From NCBI RefSeq assembly GCF_022808595.1, contig NZ_JAKUCN010000001.1, positions 682,001 through 746,000 of the forward strand: a stretch of 64,000 bases of DNA, given 5' to 3'. Positions 35,788 through 44,628 of the stretch are shown here, piece after piece (position 1 is the first letter of the stretch; each line of letters begins with the position of its first letter). Made by a program: the position numbers and the translations under genes. This DNA comes from Microvirga solisilvae (lineage in GTDB: Bacteria > Pseudomonadota > Alphaproteobacteria > Rhizobiales > Beijerinckiaceae). The notes beneath the pieces are model-generated. The model ran no database searches and was not told the DNA's origin. It saw only the letters and a program-made list of their open reading frames with translations.

Positions 35788-36306
35788 GCCTGACTCCTCA
35801 TAAGCCGTTATCGTAAAGCCCGCCGCTCTTCGGCTAATGCGGGCTTAATATTGTTCATCTGCAGCATAAAAACAAAGCAAAACAATAAGCACAAGGCCAA
35901 AGGCGAAATGCTTATTATTTTACCGTTGATTACTCTAGATCGACTAGGATTCCTGAATCTGACTGACAAGCATTTAAGGCGTCTTGTAGGGCTAGAATCA
36001 GGCCCCTAGGATAAAGTATCAAAAGCGCCTGAGTTTGCCTCAAATGTCAACCGAAGCCTTGAATACGATAGGCACCTCTCCGCATGTTCCTACACCATGC
36101 GAATCCTGCACTTTTTGACGAGGCGTATCGTTGCGAAAGTCACCAATATGCTTGAAAACACGTTTCATATGGACGAGTAGCTGCACCAGCACTACCCGGA
36201 TGACTTGCGCGAAGCCAAAGGTATGATCTCTAGCGATAGTCCTAGAAGAAGCAAAATGATTGGCACATAAAAAGGTACAAGAAAAGGACATGGGCAAGAA
36301 AGGGAC
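35788..36306. other. Low-GC intergenic stretch
   Basis: About 520 bases of notably lower GC than the surroundings separate the ParA-like and acyltransferase genes. A 108-codon minus-strand frame (36040-36366) overlaps the acyltransferase start and has no ribosome-binding site or family resemblance, so it is not called. The stretch may contain decayed foreign DNA. Confidence 0.45.
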
Positions 36307-36849
36307 ATGGGAATGAGTAATCTCCCCGAAATCGAACAGATCCGCGCAATCCAGTCCACTCTCCAAGACGAGAAAATTCGCGACTACAAGCGCCGCGTTT
36401 CGTTCGGCGACCTTCTGACGGATCGGTGGGAAAACGCTCGCCAGTATGGCTTCGAGGAAGGCTCCTCAATTTATGACAATGCACTAGTCATTGGGAACGT
36501 GAAGGTTGGGCGTCAGACCTGGATCGGGCCCAATACCGTGCTTGACGGCTCAGGTGGGCTGGAAATTGGTGAATATTGCCAGATCGGCCCTGGTGTTCAA
36601 ATTTTCACCCATAATCATATCCGGTGGAGCCTAACGAGAGGCAAGGAAGGCCCGGAACGAAAGCCAACCAAAATTGGTAATGGAGTCTTCATCGCTGCCA
36701 ATTCGGTCATCATGGCTGGCATTACAATTGGGGACGACGTTGTGATAGGAGCACTGTCCTTCGTCAACAAGGATGTTCCAACCGGAACGATTGTTGCAGG
36801 CACTCCGGCTCGACAGATCGGGCTATCTGCTTCGCTTCTGGATGATTGA
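36307..36849 (+). CDS. Left-handed beta-helix (hexapeptide) acyltransferase, WbbJ-like
   Basis: This 180-residue protein of hexapeptide repeats ([LIV]GxxxxI pattern: VKVGRQTWIGPNTVLDG, LEIGEYCQIGPGVQIF, TKIGNGVFIAANSVIMAGI, ITIGDDVVIGALSFV) has the conserved His of TFTHNH-type sites (IFTHNHIRW). The AGTPARQIG end is typical of sugar O-acetyltransferases acting on polysaccharide or lipopolysaccharide. The start is ATG 36307 or 36313. The gene and both flanks (35.8-37.2 kb) are lower in GC than the rest of the window, suggesting horizontal acquisition. No other sugar gene is beside it. Confidence 0.88.
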   Translation: MGMSNLPEIEQIRAIQSTLQDEKIRDYKRRVSFGDLLTDRWENARQYGFEEGSSIYDNALVIGNVKVGRQTWIGPNTVLDGSGGLEIGEYCQIGPGVQIFTHNHIRWSLTRGKEGPERKPTKIGNGVFIAANSVIMAGITIGDDVVIGALSFVNKDVPTGTIVAGTPARQIGLSASLLDD

Positions 36850-37198
36850 GTCGCCTTCTGTATCTGGTTCTCATTTGATCGTTATATGCATATTCCCAAT
36901 CAGAATGTACATTCTTGAGCGAAAGCCTCGATGTCGACGGGCTCTCCCAGGCTTGGCCGATGACAGCCCCTCACAGCTTAATCGCCTTGTAAAATTCAAC
37001 TCATAAGCTTTTGTTCCGTATCAGAAATTCAAACGCTAGGCTCTTCATAGAAAAGCACCGCCAAGTTTCCTTAGTGGCTAAGAAAATCAGGTCTATTTCC
37101 TTCAAAACAACGGCCTTCAGCAACCTTCTTACAATATCGGAACCACCTTTTAAGCTGGCCGTTAAGCTCCCGACTTCACTGCTAAATGGAGCTGTCTC
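36850..37198. other. Low-GC intergenic stretch after the acyltransferase
   Basis: About 350 AT-rich bases with no supported gene. The 3' end holds the promoter region and ribosome-binding site (TGGAG) of the DUF1236 gene. Confidence 0.45.
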
Positions 37199-37618
37199 AT
37201 GTCGAAGAAGATTCTGCTTGCTGGCGCCGTTCTCGTGGCTCTTGCCCCGATTGGCGCATTTGCCCAGAGCAACCCGGGTGCCGGTGGCGCTGCTGCCGGT
37301 GCAGCGACGGGCGCCGTCGGCGGCGCGATCGTCGGTGGCCCGATCGGTGCTGCTGTCGGCGGCGTAACGGGTGCAATCGTCGGCGGTCTCGCTGGTGAAG
37401 CTCAGCCGCGCTTCCGTCAGTATGTCGTCCAGCAGAACGTTCCGTCCTACCGCTATACGGAAGAGGTTCGCGTGGGCGCAGTGCTCCCGTCCTCGGGTGT
37501 TCAGTACTATGAAGTGCCTGCCGAGTACGGCGTGACCCAGTACCGCTACACCGTGGTCAACGACACCCCGGTTCTGGTCGATCCCGGCACCCGCCGCGTC
37601 GTCCAGGTCATCCGCTAA
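37199..37618 (+). CDS. DUF1236-type small secreted protein with glycine zipper
   Basis: The 139-residue protein has a signal peptide (ILLAGAVLVALAPIGAFAQS). A long Gly/Ala zipper (GAVGGAIVGGPIGAAVGG) probably inserts in or spans a membrane. A C-terminal DUF1236-like domain follows (YYEVPAEYGVTQYRYTVVND, PGTRRVVQVI). It is common in rhizobia, with unknown function at the cell envelope. A terminator follows. Confidence 0.88.
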   Translation: MSKKILLAGAVLVALAPIGAFAQSNPGAGGAAAGAATGAVGGAIVGGPIGAAVGGVTGAIVGGLAGEAQPRFRQYVVQQNVPSYRYTEEVRVGAVLPSSGVQYYEVPAEYGVTQYRYTVVNDTPVLVDPGTRRVVQVIR

Positions 37619-37642
37619 GCTCTAGTGGAATTGACTGAGTTT

Positions 37643-37664
37643 GGGCGGCCTCGTGCCGCCCTTT
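37643..37664 (+). terminator. Terminator after the DUF1236 gene
   Basis: GGGCGGC and GCCGCCC form a 7-bp stem with loop CTCGT, followed by TTT. Confidence 0.75.
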
Positions 37665-37665
37665 C

Positions 37666-38754
37666 TCATGCCTGAACCACACTCACGCGAGCATGGACGA
37701 CGGCCATGGCGAGCACAGCCATGGCGAAGACCTGATGTGCGAGGCCTGCCCAAAGGGGCACTACAAGCAGCAGGGTCACGATACCAAGAACCATCTGGGC
37801 CAGGAGCAGACATGCCATTCCCGTTGCGCGTCGCGACGCTCCTGATTTTGAATCATAGCGCCGCATTTTCCAGGCATGCCAAAGGGCATATGCAACCAGA
37901 GCGTAGGCCAACAAGCGATGGTTGAACTGAACCAAAAGAACGTTGTCGACGAAGTTCTCGATCCAGGGTTTCACCACGAAGAGCGCGGATGAAGGCGGAA
38001 CGAGCGCTCCATCCATCAAAGGCCAGGTATTATAAGTGTAGCCAGCCTTCGAACCGGCCACGAGGCCGCCCAGAGCGATCTGCGCGAGGATAAGACCCAC
38101 CAGAATCCGCGGAGCATAACCAGCACTTGCCTCAGAGGCAGTCGCACTTCGATCCTTCAGGCCCGCCGCTACCCAGACCAGACAGGCCAGGATAATGCTG
38201 GCGACTGTTAGATGCAGAGCGAGTTTGATCGGAGCAACAGCGGTCATGCCGGGTTCGAGCCCCGAAGCGACCATGATCCAGCCGATCGCGCCCTGGAGAC
38301 CGCCGAGAGCCCCTATGCCGAGGAGGGTCAGGGCAAGCCTGCGTTTGATAATTCCGCGCGCCCAGAACCAGACCAGCGGAATGAAGAACACCAATCCCAG
38401 GAGACGTCCAAGCTGCCGATGCCCCCACTCCCAGGCATAGATGAACTTGAACTCAGACAGGCTCATGCCCTTGTTCACGAGCTCATACTGCGAGATCTGC
38501 CGGTACTTCTCGAACTCCGCCTGCCATGCCTGCTCGGTCAGCGGCGGAATCGCGCCCGTCACGGGCTTCCACTCGGTGATCGACAGACCGGAGCCCGTCA
38601 GGCGGGTCGCGCCACCAACGGCAACCATGAGCACGACCAGGGCCGCAAGGGTGTAGATCCAGATGCGGACCAGCTTGAGGGACCGTGCCTTCGGGGATTG
38701 GGTGTCAGGCAGGCGCGCCAGCGGCACGCTCTCCGTTGAGGCTGCGACAGCCAT
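37666..38754 (-). CDS. ctaA: Heme A synthase (COX15/CtaA)
   Basis: This inner-membrane enzyme oxidises the C8 methyl of heme O to make heme A for aa3-type cytochrome oxidase. The 362-residue protein has eight predicted helices and conserved heme-ligand regions: VGGATRLTGSGLSITEWKP, WEWGHRQLGRLLG, and QFNHRLLAYALV. ATG 38754 (MAVAASTES) is chosen over 38835 because the extra 27 residues are not family-like. It is divergent from the DUF2842 gene. Confidence 0.95.
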   Translation of the reverse strand: MAVAASTESVPLARLPDTQSPKARSLKLVRIWIYTLAALVVLMVAVGGATRLTGSGLSITEWKPVTGAIPPLTEQAWQAEFEKYRQISQYELVNKGMSLSEFKFIYAWEWGHRQLGRLLGLVFFIPLVWFWARGIIKRRLALTLLGIGALGGLQGAIGWIMVASGLEPGMTAVAPIKLALHLTVASIILACLVWVAAGLKDRSATASEASAGYAPRILVGLILAQIALGGLVAGSKAGYTYNTWPLMDGALVPPSSALFVVKPWIENFVDNVLLVQFNHRLLAYALVAYALWHAWKMRRYDSKSGASRRATGMACLLLAQMVLGIVTLLLVVPLWAGLAHQVFAMAVLAMAVVHARVSVVQA

Positions 38755-38879
38755 GCTCGTTCTCACCAATGATTTAGGACTTGAACCCAGGATATGGCCT
38801 GTCACATAGAGGCTTGGCCTCCTGGAGGCAATCAATGCCGGTGACGCACCGCTCAGGTGCGCTCTATAAGGATATGAGC

Positions 38880-39098
38880 ATGCGTGTGCGCAAGCTGATC
38901 GGAACGGTGGTGATGCTGGTCTTCATCATCACTTATGCGCTGTTTGCCATGGCTGTAGCCGAAGGGCGGATTACCGAGGCGCCTAAACTCGTCCAGACCG
39001 TCGCCTATGTTGTGCTCGGCCTGATCTGGATCGTTCCGATGATGCCGCTTGTCCGCTGGATGGCGAAGCCGGACAAGCCGCATTCCTACGAGAGATGA
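38880..39098 (+). CDS. DUF2842 small membrane protein
   Basis: The 72-residue protein has two membrane helices (LIGTVVMLVFIITYALFAMA and VAYVVLGLIWIVPMMPLVRW) and ends WMAKPDK. This is the DUF2842 pattern, found near ctaA in many alphaproteobacteria and possibly linked to oxidase assembly, though unproven. ATG 38880 follows AAGGA; ATG 38874 would add two residues. Confidence 0.85.
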   Translation: MRVRKLIGTVVMLVFIITYALFAMAVAEGRITEAPKLVQTVAYVVLGLIWIVPMMPLVRWMAKPDKPHSYER

Positions 39099-39122
39099 CG
39101 GAGGACGCTTTTCGGCTCAGGC

Positions 39123-39317
39123 TCAAGCGCCACCGATTCCTTCGATGATCTTTCCCGTGCCGCCGCAATTCGCGCAGGGCGTCACGCCAATTCGACCACT
39201 GCCCTTGCATTCGGGACAGATATTCTCGCCGGCGCCTGGGGTGCCCGGCTTTGCCTCATCGCCCGGGTTCAGCTTCGTGTCGCCGGAGGCTGCTTGATCG
39301 CGTGGGGTATTGCTCAT
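39123..39317 (-). CDS. Small DnaJ-type zinc-finger protein
   Basis: This 64-residue protein has a polar N-terminus and one CPECKGSGRIG...CANCGGTGKI pair, the CxxCxGxG repeats of the DnaJ zinc finger. It lacks J-domain and other DnaJ parts, so it is a stand-alone zinc-binding mini-protein, perhaps a redox or chaperone accessory. It starts at ATG 39317. Neighbouring genes give no clue. Confidence 0.75.
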   Translation of the reverse strand: MSNTPRDQAASGDTKLNPGDEAKPGTPGAGENICPECKGSGRIGVTPCANCGGTGKIIEGIGGA

Positions 39318-39390
39318 GGCCGCACTCGCATTGAGATCTCTGCCGGTCAACGCTGAAGAGGATTCGCGGTTTCGCAAGCCGCACAAAAGA

Positions 39391-39416
39391 AAAAGCCCGC
39401 TCGAAAGCGGGCTTTT
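39391..39416 (-). terminator. Terminator downstream of the Pro-rich secreted gene
   Basis: AAAAGCCCGC and GCGGGCTTTT form a 10-bp stem with loop TCGAAA, with T-runs on both strands. It lies 22 bases after the stop of the gene ending at 39438. Confidence 0.88.
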
Positions 39417-39437
39417 CGAAATTCAGAGATAGCCGGA

Positions 39438-39821
39438 TCAGTTGCAGATCTGGCGAGTACGATACTCCCAGCCCCAACCTGGCACCCATTCGCGATAACG
39501 CTCGTTGGTGCAGCGCTCGACATAAACGCGGCGCGGACGGCGCTCGTACACGACCGGAGCTGGCTCCTCCACATAAACCCGGGTCGGCGGGGGCGGCGGA
39601 GGCGGAGCAACATAAACGGGAGCCGGAGCAGCGTAAGCGGGCTGCTGGGCAATCGTCGCGCCGACAATGGTGCCGACTGCGAGGCCACCAAGAGCGCCGA
39701 CGGCAGCGGCAGCACCGGGAGACATGCCGCGATCACGGGCAAATGCCGGCTGGACGGCAGGCAAACCGGTCACGAGCGCCAGAACCGCAGCCGTGCCAGA
39801 GAAGAAGCTGAAGACCTTCAT
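39438..39821 (-). CDS. Secreted protein with glycine zipper and Pro-rich linker
   Basis: The 127-residue product has a signal peptide (AAVLALVTGLPAVQPAFA), then a Gly/Ala hydrophobic stretch (AAAAVGALGGLAVGTIVGA), an extended Pro/Ala run (VYVAPPPPPPPTRVYV), and a C-terminus with two cysteines and aromatic residues (ERCTNERYREWVPGWGWEY). Similar envelope proteins are frequent in Bradyrhizobium and Methylobacterium; function unknown. Confidence 0.8.
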   Translation of the reverse strand: MKVFSFFSGTAAVLALVTGLPAVQPAFARDRGMSPGAAAAVGALGGLAVGTIVGATIAQQPAYAAPAPVYVAPPPPPPPTRVYVEEPAPVVYERRPRRVYVERCTNERYREWVPGWGWEYRTRQICN

Positions 39822-39981
39822 GAATCGTCACCTACGAGAAGCAGGGAGATTTCAGTTCTCCCTTTCTTGATCGTGACTATATGTCGTCAAACCTCACTGG
39901 AAGCTGAACAGATTGTGGCAAGGCTTAGGCTTGAGGCTCTTTCACCATGAATGGTGAGCAGAGTCTTAACGCCACCTCCAC

Positions 39982-41037
39982 TCAGTCACCCGTCGTCCGC
40001 AACGGAACAGAAAGCAGCACACGCACCAGATCGGCCTGACGATTGGTTTCCGTTTTGCGGAACAGATTCTTGAGGTGGAAGACCACGGTAGTCTGAGCGA
40101 CTTCAAGCTCTTCGGCAATCTGGTCAAGGCGCTTGCCATCGATCAGCATCAGCGCAACGCGGGTCTCGGACGGCGTCAGGTTGTAGAGCCGCACGAGGGT
40201 ATCGCCGGAAACCTTGGTGCGTTGTTCCGTATCGATTACCAGAAGAACAACCGCCTCCGGACGTTCCTCGGACGAGAAGCGCTGTCCCGGAACGAGCACG
40301 AGATACGGACGCCCGCCGGAATTGCGCGGGAAGGACACGATCTCATCGAGGGATTCTTCTTCGAACGCCTTCTCGATGGCTTGGTGCAGCTTCGCATTCT
40401 GCTTCGTCGCCGCGCCCTTCAACACACCGGCGGAAACACCGAGACCATCGTTCTCCCCGACAATCCGCTCGGCCTCCTTGTTCATGAGCCGAACAGCGCC
40501 CTTTTCATCGACGATCACGACGCCGACCAGGAAACGGTCGAAGGCGAAAGTCGCCTTGTAGAGCGCCTCGACAGTGCGCCCACGTGAGGATTTGAGAATT
40601 TCCTGCCAGGCCTCTTCCGCGCGGGTCACAGCCGTCGATTGCACGCGGGCGACTTGATTCAACCGCGCCTCAATAGTGGCAAGAAGAATCTCGTAATCGA
40701 TCGGCTTGACCAGATAGTCATCGGCACCGGCCTGCTTGCCCACGAGAACATCGTTCCGCTCGGCCAGGGCCGTGAGGAAAATGAAGGGAACGTCAGCCTT
40801 GTCTCCCTGCTCCCGAATGGCCTTCAGCACATCGTACCCGCCGAGGCCCGGCATGGTGATGTCGCACAATACGAGGTCAGGGCGCTCGTTCTCGAGCAGA
40901 CTGATCGCTTCACCACCATTGGAAGCCTGGAGCACCCTGTAATTGGCAGCCTCCAACTCCTCGGCGATATCGGTCCGCAGATCGTCTTCGTCTTCAACGC
41001 AAAGAATCGTTTTCTGAGCATTCATTAGCTTGGTCAC
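39982..41037 (-). CDS. Response regulator with receiver, PAS-like and LuxR-type HTH domains
   Basis: This 351-residue protein has an N-terminal receiver with acidic pocket VEDED, phospho-acceptor Asp in LVLCDITMPGLGG, Thr in FIFLTAL and Lys in YLVKPID. A PAS-like middle domain (FLVGVVIVDEKGAVRLMNKE) follows, then a LuxR/GerE helix-turn-helix (LTPSETRVALMLIDGKRLDQI, VVFHLKNLFRKT). It would activate transcription when phosphorylated. Its GTG start at 41037 directly follows the kinase stop codon, so kinase and regulator are translationally coupled partners. ATG 41025 is an alternative start. Confidence 0.9.
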   Translation of the reverse strand: MTKLMNAQKTILCVEDEDDLRTDIAEELEAANYRVLQASNGGEAISLLENERPDLVLCDITMPGLGGYDVLKAIREQGDKADVPFIFLTALAERNDVLVGKQAGADDYLVKPIDYEILLATIEARLNQVARVQSTAVTRAEEAWQEILKSSRGRTVEALYKATFAFDRFLVGVVIVDEKGAVRLMNKEAERIVGENDGLGVSAGVLKGAATKQNAKLHQAIEKAFEEESLDEIVSFPRNSGGRPYLVLVPGQRFSSEERPEAVVLLVIDTEQRTKVSGDTLVRLYNLTPSETRVALMLIDGKRLDQIAEELEVAQTTVVFHLKNLFRKTETNRQADLVRVLLSVPLRTTGD

Positions 41038-43182
41038 TTATGCAGCCTGCTGCGCTTGATCGGCATTCGATAGAGGCAAGTCGAACGTAAACAAGGATCC
41101 TCCGGCCTCATAGCTTTCAACGTGGATGTCTCCCCCATGCAAGTGCATGATTCTTTGCGCAAAATTCAGTCCGATACCAGTCCCTGCTATTCCAGAGGCC
41201 GTTCGGGCACGATAGAACCGATCAAAGATCTTAGGCAACTCGTCCACAGGAATGCCGATACCCCAGTCTCTCACCGAGCAGAAAGCGCGCGCGCCTTCCG
41301 TCCAGACCTTGATCTCAACGGCCGGGTTCTCGCCAGAGTACTTAACGGCGTTTGACAAGAGATTGATGACAACCTGCTCGATCAGCATGATGTCACAATA
41401 GACCCTGACAGGCAGCTCAGGCACCTCGAATCGGATGTCGGCATGGGCATTCAGCTCGCTTTGGCGCTCACAGATATCCATGACGAGATGCACGAGATCG
41501 CAAGGCTCAGGGTTCAACTCGATTCGGCCGGCGTCGAGCTTCGCGGCATTCAGGACACTCTCCACCAGACGCGTCAGGCGGCTTCCTGCGCTTCTGATCT
41601 TCTGAATGCGGGTAGATAGCTCATCCGGCGTCAGGTTAGGCCCACGCCGCAGGATGCGTTGGGCGCTGGAATCGAGGATTGCCAGCGGGGTCCGGAACTG
41701 GTGGGATACCATGGAAACGAAATTGCGGTAGGCGTTGGTCGTCTCGCGCTCACGTTCGAGCGCCGATTGGAGCGCCTTGGCGACCTGCTTGTAGCCGGAA
41801 ATATCGGTCAGGCGCACGAAAATCGTGGCCCCATCGGCCTTCGTCACAGACAGGCGAGCCCAGACATCCTTCTTGATCAGAACATCGATTTCGATCTCGT
41901 CGAAGGGCGGCTGCGCCACCAGAAGCCGCTCATCCGCTCCCTCGCACATGGAGAAGCAGCGCAAGAACACCGGAAGGCTCATTTCTTCCCGGCACCAGAG
42001 CGCGACCGGTGCCGCCGCCCAGATCTGCTCGTTCGCGAAGAGCAACTTACCGGTCCAGTCAAAGGCAGCGAAGCCTTCGGCTGCGGATTCGATGGCTGCG
42101 ATCAAGCGACGCTCCGCCTGCCGCAGCGCCGCGGTGCGCTGAAGGATCTTGATTTCGAGGTCGAAGTTCTGGCGCTCCGCCTGCTTGCGGGCGAGCCATT
42201 GCTCGGTCACGTCGCGAACGAAGGCGATGCCCAGCTTGCGCTGAGCCATGGAAACGGGGAAGCAGTTGATCTCGAGGCAGCGCTCCTGACCGGCCTCGCC
42301 CGGCGCTACGTCCTCGAACACGGAGCTCGTTCCCTCGACGGCCAGATGCAACGAATGGATCACGTCCGCTCTCGCGAAGAGCGGATCGAGCTCCTGCATC
42401 TGGCGTCCGATGGCGTCATCCGGGCCAACGCTCAACAACCCCTCCATCCCGGGATTCCAGAGCAGGCATTCCAACTTCTCGTCGAACATGACGATGCCCT
42501 GGTTGCTCACATTGTTGATGACGAGATCCGACAGCTCCTGCTCCTGACGGAGCAGTTGCTTGGCCTGGCTCGCTTCCTGCACGCCCCTGAAGAGACGCAG
42601 GAGCAGGAATGCCGCACTCAGCACGATGCCGACGATGAAAGCGAAACTTTCAAAGACGACCCGCATGTAGTTTTCACGCTTGGACGCCGTACTCTCCCGA
42701 CCATGGACGAGCAGCGTGTTGGCGGCTTCCCGCAGGAAGATCGCCAGATTTCTCGCCTCGACCTGAAGACGCGCAGCGCTATCTGGATCGACACCGCTTT
42801 TCAGCAACGACTCCGTGATTGTCAGGTGAAGGTAAGCCTGCCTCAAATCGCTCTGGAGGCCGAGGCTCCTGAAGGTTTCGCCCTGGGGGCCCTCTAACAG
42901 GACAGCGAGCCGGCTGATCAGGATCGTGATGCGGAAAGACGGATCCTCTTCCGGAACTGAGATCTCTTCACCAGCTGCTCTTCGTCCCAGTCCTTCAGCA
43001 AGCATGGCGGCTTCGAACTGGGCTTGGCTCGCCATCCAGACATTCGTATGCATACCATCCGTGCGTAGCTCCCGCTCGACCTCAAGCAGCCGCGCAACCG
43101 TAAAGCCAAGGCAGACAACGAGGCTTGCGATGGCGAAGAGCGTGACAACGGCTGCTTTGTAGCTGGGCAGGTGAAGCTTCAT
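41038..43182 (-). CDS. Membrane sensor histidine kinase with PAS domains
   Basis: This 714-residue kinase has two helices (VVTLFAIASLVVCLGFTVARL and FESFAFIVGIVLSAAFLLLRL) bounding a helical periplasmic domain of about 140 residues. Two PAS-like domains follow (from ELSDLVINNVSNQGIVMFDE and from RLIAAIESAAEGFAAFDW). The HisKA box is VSMVSHQFRTPLAILDSS, and the HATPase region shows VVINLLSNAVKYS, DWGIGIP and GTGIGLNFAQRI. It is the middle gene of a three-gene operon, two bases after the periplasmic protein gene. It likely phosphorylates the following regulator; the signal is unknown. Confidence 0.92.
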   Translation of the reverse strand: MKLHLPSYKAAVVTLFAIASLVVCLGFTVARLLEVERELRTDGMHTNVWMASQAQFEAAMLAEGLGRRAAGEEISVPEEDPSFRITILISRLAVLLEGPQGETFRSLGLQSDLRQAYLHLTITESLLKSGVDPDSAARLQVEARNLAIFLREAANTLLVHGRESTASKRENYMRVVFESFAFIVGIVLSAAFLLLRLFRGVQEASQAKQLLRQEQELSDLVINNVSNQGIVMFDEKLECLLWNPGMEGLLSVGPDDAIGRQMQELDPLFARADVIHSLHLAVEGTSSVFEDVAPGEAGQERCLEINCFPVSMAQRKLGIAFVRDVTEQWLARKQAERQNFDLEIKILQRTAALRQAERRLIAAIESAAEGFAAFDWTGKLLFANEQIWAAAPVALWCREEMSLPVFLRCFSMCEGADERLLVAQPPFDEIEIDVLIKKDVWARLSVTKADGATIFVRLTDISGYKQVAKALQSALERERETTNAYRNFVSMVSHQFRTPLAILDSSAQRILRRGPNLTPDELSTRIQKIRSAGSRLTRLVESVLNAAKLDAGRIELNPEPCDLVHLVMDICERQSELNAHADIRFEVPELPVRVYCDIMLIEQVVINLLSNAVKYSGENPAVEIKVWTEGARAFCSVRDWGIGIPVDELPKIFDRFYRARTASGIAGTGIGLNFAQRIMHLHGGDIHVESYEAGGSLFTFDLPLSNADQAQQAA

Positions 43183-43184
43183 AA

Positions 43185-43691
43185 CTACTCTACATTGAGC
43201 TTGATCAGCTGCCAGACCCAGCGGGAATCGTACCTCACGTCCTGAAGGACGGGACGCTGGTCACGGGGGTACACGATCCAAAGAGGCCCCTTGTCCCTTG
43301 CCGTTATGACTTGGCCATCAACCTTCATGGCGAGGATAGGCTCGAACTGGAGATCTTCCATCGGAATCGCAACCCGGTAGTCGTTCAAGGCTGTGGCCGT
43401 CATGCTCTTACCTTTGGCACCGACCCTCTCGAGAACGGCCCTTAGAGGAACACCCTCGAACGTCATAGGCTTCACCGACACCTCCGATGACGTGGTGTAG
43501 GCAATTTTCCCAAAAGCCTCGAGCATAGCTCTATCGAATTGCGCCTGCCTGGGGGCGTTCGTTTGCGAGATATTGCCGGAGATCGTCAGCAGGACCGGTC
43601 CTTGGGGACGAGCCAGAGGCTCGACAGCAAAGGCAGGCGCACCCCCGACAAGCAAGACAGCCAGCATTCCCCACAGCATGACGTAACGCAC
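43185..43691 (-). CDS. Periplasmic protein resembling the molybdopterin-oxidoreductase fold, sensor partner
   Basis: The roughly 168-residue product has a signal peptide (LWGMLAVLLVGGAPAFAVEP). The mature part (VLLTISGNISQTN, FDRAMLEAFGKIAYTT, FEGVPLRAVLERVGAKGKSMTA, GPLWIVYPRDQRPVL) resembles SUOX-fold domains seen next to sensor kinases, but no molybdopterin-binding Cys is present. A GTG at 43691 has GAAGGGG at good spacing; TTG 43694 and ATG 43679 are alternatives. As first gene of the operon it may bind the signal and pass it to the kinase. That is inference. Confidence 0.75.
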   Translation of the reverse strand: MRYVMLWGMLAVLLVGGAPAFAVEPLARPQGPVLLTISGNISQTNAPRQAQFDRAMLEAFGKIAYTTSSEVSVKPMTFEGVPLRAVLERVGAKGKSMTATALNDYRVAIPMEDLQFEPILAMKVDGQVITARDKGPLWIVYPRDQRPVLQDVRYDSRWVWQLIKLNVE

Positions 43692-43694
43692 CAA

Positions 43695-44049
43695 CAGGCC
43701 CCTTCGATACGATTATGTTCTAACGTAATTGTTTTGAATCATTTCCCGGCAAAAATCCAGGGAGTTCTATAGAAACTTGACCCCATTATATTGATGAACA
43801 TGGCTCAATAGCAGCATTTCATCATGCGCAATCACATCAGCCGCCATTGAAATTGATATGTTATAATATATAATTATTTACACATTGATTGCGGACAGCA
43901 GTCTGGCATCAGCCCCCCACGTCCTGTAACTCACGGGCACGTGTTCGAGATGATCGTTGCAACATTTGCAAGCTTGGCAGAATGCGTTGTAGTTTTCGAG
44001 TAGAGCCAACGCATCATTGTTACTGCAAAATTGCAAAAAAGGAGCCCTT
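43695..44049. other. AT-rich divergent intergenic region
   Basis: About 355 bases between the sensor operon and the BA14K gene, very AT-rich at 43850-43890 (a TATAAT-like hexamer is present but lacks a well-spaced -35). It presumably contains both divergent promoters. Confidence 0.45.
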
Positions 44050-44472
44050 ATGCGCAAACTCTATGCCATCCTTGGAAGCGCCGGAATTCTGGGAGCAACT
44101 CTGCTCGGTTCCAGCCTTCCCGCCCAGGCGGAACCTACCTTGGAATCGATTCGCCCCCAGCTTGAGCGGGCTTATCCGAACGAAGGCTACACTCAATATT
44201 ATCGCCGCCGCCATTATCACGATCGTCATTACTATCACCGCAGAGGCAACGGCGATGCCCTGGCGGCAGGTGCTGTCGGTCTAGCGGCTGGCGCCTTGAT
44301 CGGCGCCGCGATCGCCAGCCAGGCTCAAGCTCAGGCCGCCCCTCCCCCGCCTCCCGGCACGGTCGATCCGCAGATGGCCGCTTATTGCGCCCGCAAGTAC
44401 CGCTCGTACGACCCCGCAACAGGAACATTCATGGCGAACAACGGTATGCGCTACGTCTGCACCTATCCGTAA
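44050..44472 (+). CDS. BA14K-family secreted protein
   Basis: The 140-residue protein has a signal peptide (LYAILGSAGILGATLLGSSL). A Tyr/Arg/His-rich segment (YYRRRHYHDRHYYHRR) and a glycine-zipper helix (LAAGAVGLAAGALIGAAIAS) follow, and the BA14K C-terminus AAYCARKYRSYDPATGTFM with a final Cys. The family is named after the Brucella 14-kDa immunoreactive lectin-like protein and is abundant in rhizobia. ATG 44050 follows AAGGAG. Confidence 0.88.
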   Translation: MRKLYAILGSAGILGATLLGSSLPAQAEPTLESIRPQLERAYPNEGYTQYYRRRHYHDRHYYHRRGNGDALAAGAVGLAAGALIGAAIASQAQAQAAPPPPPGTVDPQMAAYCARKYRSYDPATGTFMANNGMRYVCTYP

Positions 44473-44628
44473 AGATATCTACCTTTGCAGCCGCACAAAC
44501 CCACCGCCTCAAACGGTGGGTTTGTTGTCTCTGGATCGGTGTGTTTCCAGATTCCGATCCTTTACCTCCGAAGGCATTGCCTTAGAACAAGGCTGAAAGC
44601 CGAACCCAAGAATATGAAAGGCGCGCTC

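Noticed and set aside
36040-36366. A 108-codon minus-strand frame
   Set aside because: It overlaps the start of the acyltransferase gene, has no ribosome-binding site and matches nothing. It might be remains of foreign DNA but this cannot be supported.
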